Source: Polaribacter sp. | Lineage (GTDB): Bacteria > Bacteroidota > Bacteroidia > Flavobacteriales > Flavobacteriaceae | Direction of reading: 5' to 3' | DNA length: 8,724 nt | Assembly: GCA_030731695.1 (NCBI GenBank) | Contig: JANQTK010000331.1 | Location: 1-8,724, forward strand | Shown: piece by piece, positions 1-5,611 of the stretch | Numbering within the stretch: position 1 is the first letter of the stretch | How the letters are laid out: each line of letters starts with the position of its first letter | Position numbers and translations under genes: made by a program | Notes under the pieces: model-generated | The model's database searches: none | Seen by the model: only the letters and a program-made list of their open reading frames with translations | Told to the model about the DNA's origin: nothing

Positions 1-341
1 GGAAATTCAAAAGACGCTTGTCTATCAAAGTTGGGGCGCATATCAAAATTATTTCTGTGGATGATATTGAATGTTTTTATAGCGAAAATAAAGCAACCTA
101 TAGTTTTACCAACGAAAAACGAAATTTTTTGTTAGACAATTCACTAGAAACCTGGGAAGAACAATTGGATCCTGAGCAGTTTTTCAGAGTCAATCGCACC
201 TTTATAGTCAATATCAATGCCATCAAAGACATTGTAGCCTATTCAAATTCGCGCTTAAAACTAATTTTGAATTCCTATTCAGAAACCGAAATTATTGTGA
301 GTAGAGAAAGAGTGAAAGATTTTAAGAGTTGGATTGAATAG
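1..341 (+). CDS. LytTR-family response regulator, C-terminal DNA-binding domain (5' truncated)
   Basis: The reading frame is open from base 3, so the gene begins outside the window. A TTG at 18 lies inside the domain and is not a real start. The visible 113 residues form one LytTR DNA-binding domain. They begin with a basic linker (KFKRRL), followed by IKVGAHIKIISVDDI-ECFYSENKAT, the motif FFRVNRTFIVNI, and the C-terminal strand EIIVSRERVKDFKSWI. In this family the domain follows a CheY-like receiver and binds direct repeats in promoters of target genes. In Bacteroidota such regulators usually pair with a histidine kinase of the LytS/YehU type, but neither a receiver nor a kinase is visible here. 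The gene ends with TAG at 339-341, and an 8-bp tandem repeat starts four bases later. The family call is firm. The target genes cannot be inferred. Confidence 0.92.
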   Translation, partial: KFKRRLSIKVGAHIKIISVDDIECFYSENKATYSFTNEKRNFLLDNSLETWEEQLDPEQFFRVNRTFIVNINAIKDIVAYSNSRLKLILNSYSETEIIVSRERVKDFKSWIE

Positions 342-344
342 ATA

Positions 345-400
345 GTTTACTTGTTTAAAAGTTTACTAGTTTAAGGGTTTACTTATTTAAGAATTTATAT
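345..400. repeat. Degenerate 8-bp tandem repeat, GTTTAnnn type
   Basis: Seven consecutive octamers can be read: GTTTACTT, GTTTAAAA, GTTTACTA, GTTTAAGG, GTTTACTT, ATTTAAGA and ATTTATAT. The first six also read as three 16-bp units (345-360, 361-376, 377-392). The array starts just after the stop codon of the LytTR gene and ends next to the -7 element of the tRNA promoter. It therefore occupies the place where a terminator and the upstream promoter region would be expected. It has no hairpin potential of its own. Confidence 0.7.
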
Positions 401-401
401 T

Positions 402-409
402 TACTTTTG
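402..409 (+). promoter_or_regulatory. Bacteroidota-type -7 element of the tRNA-Ala promoter
   Basis: TACTTTTG matches the Bacteroidota -7 consensus TAnnTTTG exactly and lies 45 bases before the mature tRNA. No clear TTTG -33 box is seen 19-21 bases upstream, where the octamer repeat array lies. Transcription would start at about 414-418 and give a leader of roughly 40 nt that is cut off by RNase P. Confidence 0.6.
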
Positions 410-424
410 CGTCAATTAGCAAAG

Positions 425-442
425 AGCCAATAGCAATTGGCT
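425..442 (+). other. Hairpin in the tRNA precursor leader
   Basis: AGCCAAT and ATTGGCT form a perfect 7-bp stem around a 4-nt AGCA loop. It lies between the predicted transcription start and the tRNA 5' end. It may be a leader structure that affects RNase P processing, or a chance palindrome. Confidence 0.4.
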
Positions 443-454
443 AAAAGCTATTTT

Positions 455-528
455 GGGGATGTAGCTCAGTTGGCTAGAGCGCTACGCTGGCAGCGTAGAG
501 GTCGTGGGTTCGAGCCCCATCTTCTCCA
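455..528 (+). tRNA. tRNA-Ala (anticodon GGC)
   Basis: A full cloverleaf of 74 nt can be drawn. The acceptor strand is GGGGATG, followed by TA and a D stem GCTC/GAGC. The anticodon stem CTACG/CGTAG encloses the 7-nt loop CTGGCAG, which puts GGC at 489-491. The variable loop is AGGTC, and the T arm is GTGGG-TTCGAGC-CCCAT. The 3' acceptor strand is CTTCTCC and the discriminator is A528. The G3:U70 wobble, the main alanine identity element, is present and agrees with a GCC/GCU decoder. CCA is not encoded. The acceptor stem has a T6/T67 mismatch and the T stem has a G49:T65 wobble. The gene is a single unit with its own promoter and a terminator 7 bases downstream. Confidence 0.93.
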
Positions 529-534
529 CTTGAA

Positions 535-568
535 CCTTCAACTTAAATAGTTGAGGGTTTTGTTTTTT
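535..568 (+). terminator. Rho-independent terminator of the tRNA gene
   Basis: CCTTCAACT pairs with AGTTGAGGG through 9 base pairs (one T:G wobble) around the 5-nt loop TAAAT. The T-rich tract TTTTGTTTTTT follows directly. It is placed 7 bases after the tRNA discriminator base. Confidence 0.88.
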
Positions 569-613
569 AGTTCGGTTCCTAAGAAATTTTGGGGCGATAT
601 CCTACATAAAAAT

Positions 614-776
614 CCGATAGCGCGGATTTACAATCCGTGCCCACAACACTATTTTTAACTAAGCTAACATAATAATCTTCTTTCAGTATCTTTTTTGTTT
701 CACAGAAGTATGGTGAATGTGATTAATTTATGGTTTGATGTTTAGTATTGGCATGGATTGCAAATCCGCTATCGGG
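614..776. repeat. Inverted pair of REP-like palindromes (BIME-like element)
   Basis: The left copy (614-642, CCGATAGCGCGGATTT followed by ACAATCCGTGCCC) folds into a 9-bp stem with a 3-nt loop: G620-T628 pairs with A632-C640, with one G:T wobble. The right copy (750-776) is its reverse complement with a 2-bp deletion and a few changes. It keeps the GGATT-GCA-AATCC core and the CTATCGGG end. The 107 bp between them is AT-rich and has no ORF. The layout matches REP/BIME elements that are mobilised in trans by a TnpA-REP (RAYT) transposase, but no such gene is in the window. The remaining non-coding sequence at 569-613 shows nothing recognisable. Confidence 0.65.
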
Positions 777-807
777 TTCCAAGAGTTCAAAAAAAACAGA
801 AACAACA

Positions 808-920
808 GAAACTAAGATGAAGGCGGAGGCGAAGGCTCTGGAACGAAACATTAATTACAACAAGAATTAAGGCAAAGGCGAAGGCTCTAATTCGTAACCT
901 TAAAAACAACAGAAACCCTT
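808..920. repeat. AAGGC-rich interspersed repeat, two left-hand copies
   Basis: The first copy (808-839) runs GAAACTAAGA...GGCGAAGGCTCT and matches 28 of 32 bases of the copy at 1681-1712. The second copy (871-920) shares the 20-mer GGCAAAGGCGAAGGCTCTAA, and a later 21-base block at 900-920, exactly with the copy at 1695-1761. Relative to that right copy it lacks 17 bp in the middle, consistent with slippage between short ACTTA/CCTTA repeats. The end of this repeat supplies the first base of the PIN toxin stop codon (complement of 920-922), so the toxin gene ends on the repeat boundary. The repeat also contains several AACAGAAAC words. Confidence 0.75.
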
Positions 921-1348
921 TAAACGAAAGAAACCTTATTCATTTCAATGAATTGTTTTGCAGTCATTGTGGGTAATTTCGAATTTTTAAAATCTTTTAG
1001 ATTTCTTGTGATGATGATTTCTTGATTGTTTTCCAAGGCAGTAAAATAGTGAAGGCAATCTTCAAAATCGGAAAATGTTTCGTCATTTAAAGCCAATCCT
1101 ATAATTTTATCATCAAGAGACAAGGTTTTAACAATCAATCTCAGTTTTCTAATGATTGATTTTGCTTTGTTGGCATCCATTTGTTTCAACAACAAATAAC
1201 TTGTGTTTGCAATCGTCAAAGAAGAGATGCTTATTTCGATTTGGTTTTTGTCAGCAAGTGAAAATAATGTGGCAGCTTCCTCAAAAAAGGGAGTTCTTTT
1301 TGATAATAAATCAATGACAATATTGGTATCTATAAATATTTTTCTCAT
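920..1348 (-). CDS. PIN-domain ribonuclease toxin (VapC-like)
   Basis: This 142-residue protein is the usual size of a single PIN domain. The acidic residues of the metal-dependent RNase site are visible: D7 in the N-terminal strand motif FIDTNIVIDLL, E23/E24 in the FFEEA helix, D97 in SDFEDCL, and D119 in ITRNLKDF. VapC-type toxins cut tRNA or rRNA when free and are held inactive by their cognate antitoxin. The start ATG (complement of 1346-1348) overlaps the TGA stop of the antitoxin gene as ATGA, so the two are probably translationally coupled. The antitoxin-first order is the usual vapBC layout. The protein resembles the Bacteroidota PIN subfamily that pairs with DUF6364-type antitoxins. 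The RNA target cannot be told from sequence. All catalytic residues are intact, so the toxin is probably active. Confidence 0.88.
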   Translation of the reverse strand: MRKIFIDTNIVIDLLSKRTPFFEEAATLFSLADKNQIEISISSLTIANTSYLLLKQMDANKAKSIIRKLRLIVKTLSLDDKIIGLALNDETFSDFEDCLHYFTALENNQEIIITRNLKDFKNSKLPTMTAKQFIEMNKVSFV

Positions 1349-1596
1349 TGATACTTTTCTTCAAGATGATTGCGATACTCTTTTTTGTAGTCAAAATCTT
1401 CTGGCAAATCAATCACACCTGAAAGACTCTCAACAAGAGGTGTAATCGAGGATGTTTTTGGTTCTTCGTTTTGTTTGGTGATGCTTTCAAGATACGATTC
1501 TATCATTTTTGAAAGACTTATTTGATGATTCCGAGCATAGATTTTGGCTTTTTCAATGACATTGTCATTAAGTCTCAAAGTTAATTTCGTTTCCAT
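1345..1596 (-). CDS. Ribbon-helix-helix antitoxin, DUF6364-like (VapB partner)
   Basis: I take the start at the ATG complementary to 1594-1596, giving 83 residues that begin METKLTLRLND. A longer frame extends to 1671 but would cross the -7 element and add an unlike sequence, so it is not used. The N-terminus (KLTLRLNDNVIEKAKIYA, then RNHQISLSKMIESYLESI) is a typical ribbon-helix-helix: a beta strand that dimerises and contacts DNA, followed by two helices. The C-terminal half is charged and less ordered (LPEDFDYKKEYRNHLEEKY), as expected for the segment that wraps the toxin and is cleaved by proteases. The likely role is to neutralise the PIN toxin and repress the shared promoter. The gene overlaps the toxin gene by 4 bp (ATGA). 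The whole pair lies between copies of one direct repeat, which suggests acquisition as a unit. Confidence 0.85.
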   Translation of the reverse strand: METKLTLRLNDNVIEKAKIYARNHQISLSKMIESYLESITKQNEEPKTSSITPLVESLSGVIDLPEDFDYKKEYRNHLEEKYQ

Positions 1597-1619
1597 ACAT
1601 TTTAAAATTAGATTACGTG

Positions 1620-1627
1620 CAAATATA
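1620..1627 (-). promoter_or_regulatory. -7 element of the toxin-antitoxin promoter
   Basis: The minus strand reads TATATTTG, an exact match to TAnnTTTG, 23 bases before the antitoxin ATG. A TTTTGA at the complement of 1641-1646 is only 14 bases upstream, which is closer than the usual -33 spacing, so the -33 box is unsure. The short predicted leader supports the chosen antitoxin start. Confidence 0.55.
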
Positions 1628-1680
1628 ATAATTTTATACGTCAAAATTGATTTTTTATAAGATAGTTCCATTGAACCATA

Positions 1681-1761
1681 GAAACTAAGACAAAGGCAAA
1701 GGCGAAGGCTCTAAACCGTAAACTTAGAAACCACAGAAACTTAAAAACAACAGAAACCCTT
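1681..1761. repeat. AAGGC-rich interspersed repeat, right-hand copy
   Basis: This is the most complete copy of the repeat seen at 808-839 and 871-920, in the same orientation. It runs from GAAACTAAGACAAAGGC through the shared 20-mer at 1695-1714 to the shared 21-base block at 1741-1761. It contains three CAGAAAC-type words and hexamer-like AAAGGC/GAAGGC units. With the left copies it frames the toxin-antitoxin operon. The rest of the 1597-1916 interval holds only promoter-like sequence and the leader hairpin listed separately. Confidence 0.75.
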
Positions 1762-1823
1762 AAATCCTTAAAATAAACAGTGAACTATTTTTAAAAAAGT
1801 AATGAGTAATTCATAAATTTTGT

Positions 1824-1831
1824 TATTTTTG
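1824..1831 (+). promoter_or_regulatory. Candidate -7 element for the NfeD-flotillin operon
   Basis: TATTTTTG matches TAnnTTTG and lies 86 bases before the NfeD-like start codon. It would give a leader of about 80 nt containing the hairpin at 1872-1901. No clear -33 box is seen upstream, so the call is tentative. Confidence 0.4.
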
Positions 1832-1871
1832 GAAATAGTAAAAAAGTTGTTATTCAGTAATTTTATTCCAG

Positions 1872-1901
1872 GTCATTTGATGAAAAATCAACTAAAATGA
1901 C
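1872..1901 (+). other. Leader hairpin upstream of the NfeD-like gene
   Basis: GTCAT pairs with ATGAC (1872-1876 with 1897-1901), and directly inside it TTGAT pairs with ATCAA (1877-1881 with 1887-1891) around the loop GAAAA. The result is a 10-bp stem with a single 5-nt bulge. It ends 15 bases before the ATG at 1917, so it would lie near the ribosome landing site in the mRNA. Confidence 0.45.
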
Positions 1902-1916
1902 TTAAATTTGATAGCT

Positions 1917-2480
1917 ATGGAAATATTAGAAAATTTAGAGCCATTACTCAGAACTTTTTGGTTTGTGGCAATTCCGTCAAGTGTTATTTTTATCATTCAA
2001 ACAATCTTAACTTTTGTGGGTGGTGATGCTTCTGATGGATTAGAAGCTGATTTTGATGGAGATTTAAGCGGTACAGAAACTCCGTTTCAACTATTCTCAT
2101 TAAGAAACTTAATCAACTTTTTATTGGGATTTAGTTGGACAGGAATTTCTTTTTATGAAACCATTTCCAACAGCCTTTTATTGATTTTTATTTCATTGGT
2201 TGTAGGAATCTTGTTTGTGTATCTGTTTTTTATCATCATCAATCAAGTGCAAAAATTGGCAGAAGACAATTCATTCAAAATAACAGATACATTGCATAAA
2301 ACAGCGGATGTGTATCTGACAATTCCCGAAAATAAATCAGGCAAAGGCAAAATCATGATTAGTGTAAAAGGCGCTTTTCATGAATTGGATGCCATGACCG
2401 AAAACGAAAAAATTCCCTCAGGAAAAGTAGTAAAAGTAATCAGAATAGAAGATAGTATTTTAATCGTAGAAACCCTTTAA
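1917..2480 (+). CDS. NfeD-like membrane protein with OB-fold (YqiJ/YuaF type)
   Basis: The start is the ATG at 1917, giving 187 residues. An in-frame TTG at 1908 is less likely. Three membrane segments are visible at about residues 12-34, 62-82 and 86-109. An acidic loop (DASDGLEADFDGDLSG) separates the first two. The C-terminal part from about 128 to 187 is a soluble OB-fold of the NfeD type, with the signature strands SGKGKIMISVKGAFHELDA and VVKVIRIEDSILIVE. Proteins of this build (B. subtilis YuaF, E. coli YqiJ) are encoded with flotillins and sit with them in membrane microdomains. They are thought to help organise the flotillin assembly. The flotillin gene follows after 9 bases, which indicates one operon. 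It lacks the ClpP-like protease domain of long NfeD proteins. The family and partner are clear. The exact molecular role is not established. Confidence 0.88.
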   Translation: MEILENLEPLLRTFWFVAIPSSVIFIIQTILTFVGGDASDGLEADFDGDLSGTETPFQLFSLRNLINFLLGFSWTGISFYETISNSLLLIFISLVVGILFVYLFFIIINQVQKLAEDNSFKITDTLHKTADVYLTIPENKSGKGKIMISVKGAFHELDAMTENEKIPSGKVVKVIRIEDSILIVETL

Positions 2481-2489
2481 TCCACTCAT

Positions 2490-4013
2490 ATGTTTTCACC
2501 CATCATTATTATTATAGTTGCCGCAGTTGTACTTTTTGTAACCATATCTGCCTTAGTTTCAAGATACAAACGTTGTCCTTCCGACAAAATATTGGTTATT
2601 TATGGACGAACAGGAGGTTCATCAGCAAAATGTGTGCATGGTGGTGGGGCTTTTATTTGGCCAGTAATTCAGGATTATGCTTTTTTGGATTTAAAACCTT
2701 TGTCAATTGAAGCAAATTTAACGAATGCATTGAGCCGTCAAAATATTCGAGTAGATGTTCCTTGTCGTTTTACAATTGCCATTTCTACAGAATCTGATAG
2801 TATGAATACGGCTGCAGAACGACTTTTAGGATTGACGTCAGAGCAAATTCAAGAATTGGCAAAAGATATTTTGTTTGGTCAATTGCGTTTGGTGATTGCC
2901 ACCATGACCATTGAAGAAATCAACTCTGACCGTGATAAATTTTTGGATAATATCTCTAAAAATGTGGATAGCGAATTGAAAAAAATCGGTTTGAAATTGA
3001 TAAACGTAAACGTAACAGATATCAAAGACGAATCAGGATATATAGAAGCTTTAGGAAAAGAAGCAGCTGCGAAAGCCATCAACGAAGCTAAAATTAGTGT
3101 AGCTGAACAAGAAAAGATTGGGGAAACAGGAAAAGCAATGGCAGACAGAGAAAAAGACACTCAAATTGCTGAAACACATAGAGATAGAGATGTAAAAATT
3201 GCCATCACCCAAAAAGACAAAGAAATTAGTATTGCCACAGCAGTAAGAGATGAAACTATTGGAAAAGCAGAAGCAGCAAGAGATACAAGAGTAAAAACAT
3301 CCGAAGCAAATGCGCTTGCCATCCAAGGAGAAAACGAAGCGAAAATTGCGATTGCACAATCTGAGGCAAACAGAAGAGAAAAAGAAGCAGAAGCTTTGAG
3401 AACTGCGTTGGCATCAGAAAAAGTACAACAAGCAAAAGCATTGGAAGAATCGTATGTTGCTGAGCAAAAAGCCGAATTAGCGCGTTCTGAAAGAGAGCGT
3501 TCTACACAAATTGCGAATATTGTAGTACCAGCAGAAATTGCCAAACAAAGAGCCATTATTGAAGCACAAGCTGCTGCAGAAACAATCAGAGAAAACGCAA
3601 AAGGGGAAGCAGATGCTATTTTTGCAAAAATGGAAGCAGAAGCAAATGGACTTTTTGAAATATTGACAAAACAAGCACAAGGATATAAAGATGTGGTGGC
3701 AGCAGCAGGAGGAGACCCAAACAAAGCGTTTCAGTTATTGTTGATTGAAAAATTACCTGAATTGGTAAGAACACAAGTAGAAGCTGTGAAAAACATTAAA
3801 ATTGATAAAATCACTGTGTGGGATTCAGGAAATGGACAAGGTGAAAATGGGAATTCGTCCACAGCAAATTTTGTTTCAGGAATGATGAAAACAGTGCCAC
3901 CTTTGAATGATTTGTTCAATATGGCAGGATTGAATTTGCCAAGTTTCTTAAAAGGAGCAGAAAATCAATCAAAAGAAAGTTCGGAAACAACAGATGACGT
4001 TAAGGAATCTTAA
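2490..4013 (+). CDS. Flotillin family protein (SPFH domain, FloT/YqiK type)
   Basis: This 507-residue protein has flotillin layout. A single N-terminal membrane segment (about 4-24) leads to the conserved entry YKRCPSDKILVIYGRTGG. The SPFH/PHB domain spans about 30-185 and includes HGGGAFIWPVIQDY and NVNVTDIKDESGYIEALG. A long charged helical region runs from about 186 to 390, then a conserved hydrophobic block follows (VAAAGGDPNKAFQLLLIEKLPELV) and a Ser/Gly/Asn-rich tail. Residues 218-294 form a run of 11-residue repeats (ADREKDTQIAE, THRDRDVKIAI, TQKDKEISIAT and so on), a hendecad coiled-coil pattern. Flotillins oligomerise into membrane scaffolds that keep microdomains fluid and recruit signalling and transport proteins. 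The gene is co-transcribed with the upstream NfeD-like partner. The open frames opposite this gene are shadows of its biased composition. Confidence 0.95.
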   Translation: MFSPIIIIIVAAVVLFVTISALVSRYKRCPSDKILVIYGRTGGSSAKCVHGGGAFIWPVIQDYAFLDLKPLSIEANLTNALSRQNIRVDVPCRFTIAISTESDSMNTAAERLLGLTSEQIQELAKDILFGQLRLVIATMTIEEINSDRDKFLDNISKNVDSELKKIGLKLINVNVTDIKDESGYIEALGKEAAAKAINEAKISVAEQEKIGETGKAMADREKDTQIAETHRDRDVKIAITQKDKEISIATAVRDETIGKAEAARDTRVKTSEANALAIQGENEAKIAIAQSEANRREKEAEALRTALASEKVQQAKALEESYVAEQKAELARSERERSTQIANIVVPAEIAKQRAIIEAQAAAETIRENAKGEADAIFAKMEAEANGLFEILTKQAQGYKDVVAAAGGDPNKAFQLLLIEKLPELVRTQVEAVKNIKIDKITVWDSGNGQGENGNSSTANFVSGMMKTVPPLNDLFNMAGLNLPSFLKGAENQSKESSETTDDVKES

Positions 4014-4116
4014 TTTTGATGGATTGAGAGTGGGTTGTTGGTGTAATTTATTCTGATAAAAATTAAATTAATAGAAAGTTTTATTCAATTTAAGAAATCA
4101 TTAAAAACCGTAAACC

Positions 4117-5409
4117 CTACAGCTCATTCACTCGTTTGTTTTGCGCTTCCATAAATTGAATTTGTTTTGGTTCGCCAATAACTTGCCTTTGGTAGATGCT
4201 TGTATGCCCTGAAAGTAAATAGGAAACTACGCACCCAATGGCTACAAAAACGCCACATTCTATACCAAATAATTCAATAGCCATGAACGTGCACGCAATA
4301 GGTGTATTGGTTGCTCCTGCAAAAACCGCTACAAAACCCATTCCAGCCAACAATGCTGTGGGTAGTGGAATAAACAAACTCAAAGCACTTCCTAAAGTGG
4401 CACCAATAAAAAATAAGGGCGTAACTTCACCACCTTTAAATCCAGCAGCCAATGTAAGTATGGTAAATGCCATTTTGATGGCAAAATCATACATGGGCAA
4501 TTGTGTTTCAAAAGAGGCTACAATCGTAGGAATACCCAATCCAATGTATTTCGTAGTTCCTATTAAAAAAACAGCAACAGCCACCAAAATCCCACCAATC
4601 AAAGGTCGAAATGGAGGATAGGATATTCGCTTTTTAAACAAATCAGTAGTGATGTGCATGAATTTACTAAAACTTGCTGCACAAATTCCAAAGACAATTC
4701 CTGCTGCAATGGCATATAAAATTGTAGTTATAGAAACAGACGGAATGCTATCAATGTAATAGGAGGTATGTGGTGTTTCCCAAAGTTTGGTGACAATATC
4801 TGCAAAAATTGCCGTAACAAATGCTGGAAAAATAGCTTTGTAACTGATTTTACCAATCAAGAAAAACTCTAATGCAAAGATAGCACCTGCCAAAGGCGTT
4901 CCAAAAACAGACCCAAATCCACCAGCAACAGCAGCAATCAATAGTATTTTACGGTCTTCCGTTGTTAAGCGCAAAGGTTTGCTAAACTGGTCTGCAATAG
5001 CGCCAGCCATTTGCAATGCAGTGCCTTCACGTCCTGCAGAACCTCCCAAAAAATGAGTGATGATGGTGCCTGCATACACAAAAGGAGCCATGATAAACGG
5101 AATGGTTTTTTGGGGTGCATGAATGGTATCAATCAACAAATTGTTTCCAGAAACCACTTCTTTCCCATAATAATGATATACCAATCCAATTCCCAAACCT
5201 CCAATGGGTAATAAGGCAATAATCCAAAGATGACTTTCACGAAAATCAGTTGCCCAATCCAATGATTGCAAAAAACCCGCAGAAGCACTCCCGATCAAAA
5301 GACCTAAACAAAGGCTGATGAATGTCCATTTGATAATAAAAAATGTGGCAGGATATTTTTTCAATCTTGAAAGAACATGTTTTTGGTTAGATGTTTTTGG
5401 TTGTTGCAT
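4117..5409 (-). CDS. CLC-family transporter, probable fluoride/proton antiporter (CLC-F, EriC-F type)
   Basis: This 430-residue polytopic protein has the CLC fold motifs and no CBS domains. The three selectivity motifs are not the chloride forms. The usual GSGIP is replaced by SGNNLLID (residues 87-94), GREGP by GREGT (126-130, gating glutamate E128), and GKFAP by GGEVTP (326-331). These replacements are, from memory of the family, marks of the CLC-F clade of F-/H+ antiporters that expel fluoride. The segment THFLGGSAGREGTALQM is typical of that clade. The protein would sit in the inner membrane and protect against cytoplasmic fluoride. The minus strand carries AGGA (complement of 5415-5418) 5 bases before the ATG, an unusually good ribosome site here, which supports this start. 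I see no fluoride riboswitch upstream. The gene converges with the flotillin operon. Substrate by motif is likely but not proven. Confidence 0.88.
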   Translation of the reverse strand: MQQPKTSNQKHVLSRLKKYPATFFIIKWTFISLCLGLLIGSASAGFLQSLDWATDFRESHLWIIALLPIGGLGIGLVYHYYGKEVVSGNNLLIDTIHAPQKTIPFIMAPFVYAGTIITHFLGGSAGREGTALQMAGAIADQFSKPLRLTTEDRKILLIAAVAGGFGSVFGTPLAGAIFALEFFLIGKISYKAIFPAFVTAIFADIVTKLWETPHTSYYIDSIPSVSITTILYAIAAGIVFGICAASFSKFMHITTDLFKKRISYPPFRPLIGGILVAVAVFLIGTTKYIGLGIPTIVASFETQLPMYDFAIKMAFTILTLAAGFKGGEVTPLFFIGATLGSALSLFIPLPTALLAGMGFVAVFAGATNTPIACTFMAIELFGIECGVFVAIGCVVSYLLSGHTSIYQRQVIGEPKQIQFMEAQNKRVNEL

Positions 5410-5461
5410 GTATTTCCTGATTGCGATTCTATGATTTTTATGTTAATCTAGGTTGTTTGTG

Positions 5462-5594
5462 GTTTAACGGTTAGTATGTGAAAAGTAGGCGATTACGAAG
5501 CACGAAACTTTCGGTTAAGCACAAACTTTGATACGAGCCACAAGCCTTGAATTTAAGACTATCTCGCCTATTTTTTATATACATTGTTAGCGGT
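5462..5594. repeat. Imperfect palindromic element of about 130 bp, attC-like
   Basis: The two ends are inverted copies. TAGGCGA (5486-5492) pairs with TCGCCTA (5564-5570), followed outward by A/T-rich arms (AAAAG against TTTTTT) and ATGT/ACAT. At the outer edges lie GTTTAAC (5462-5468) and GTTAGCG (5586-5592). These sit where integron attC sites have R'' (RYYYAAC) and R' (GTTRRRY). GTTTAAC fits, and GTTAGCG departs at its last two bases. The roughly 70-nt centre includes a direct repeat (AAGCACGAAACTTT at 5498, AAGCACAAACTTTG at 5517) and the palindrome CGAAACTTTCG. The element fills the space between the CLC-F gene and the 3' end of the dehydrogenase gene. It could instead be a MITE or another palindromic repeat. 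Confidence 0.55.
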
Positions 5595-5611
5595 TCGTTG
5601 TTTTTTATTTG

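Noticed and set aside
345..400. CRISPR array
   Set aside because: The period is 8 bp with no spacers of unique sequence, so it is a simple tandem repeat.
1203..1445. An 80-codon frame opposite the toxin-antitoxin overlap
   Set aside because: It is a shadow of the PIN and antitoxin genes, which have clear motifs on the other strand.
1345..1671. Longer antitoxin starting at 1671
   Set aside because: It would place the coding region over the -7 promoter element and add 25 residues unlike the family. The ATG at 1596 gives the standard ribbon-helix-helix N-terminus.
3161..3724. A 187-codon open frame on the minus strand opposite the flotillin gene, and shorter ones at 2879-3680
   Set aside because: They lie wholly within a well-supported gene whose Ala/Glu/Lys-rich repeats create Ser/Phe/Cys-rich antisense frames. 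They have no family resemblance.
4014..4116. Bidirectional terminator between the flotillin and CLC genes
   Set aside because: Only a weak AT-only inverted repeat (TTAAATT/AATTTAA, 17-nt loop) is seen, which is not enough to call.
4238..4621. A 127-codon frame on the plus strand opposite the CLC gene
   Set aside because: It is antisense to conserved membrane segments, has low-complexity composition and no recognisable domain.
5410..5600. Fluoride riboswitch upstream of the CLC-F gene
   Set aside because: I looked for the conserved pseudoknot segments on the minus strand and found none. The hairpin present is the attC-like palindrome.
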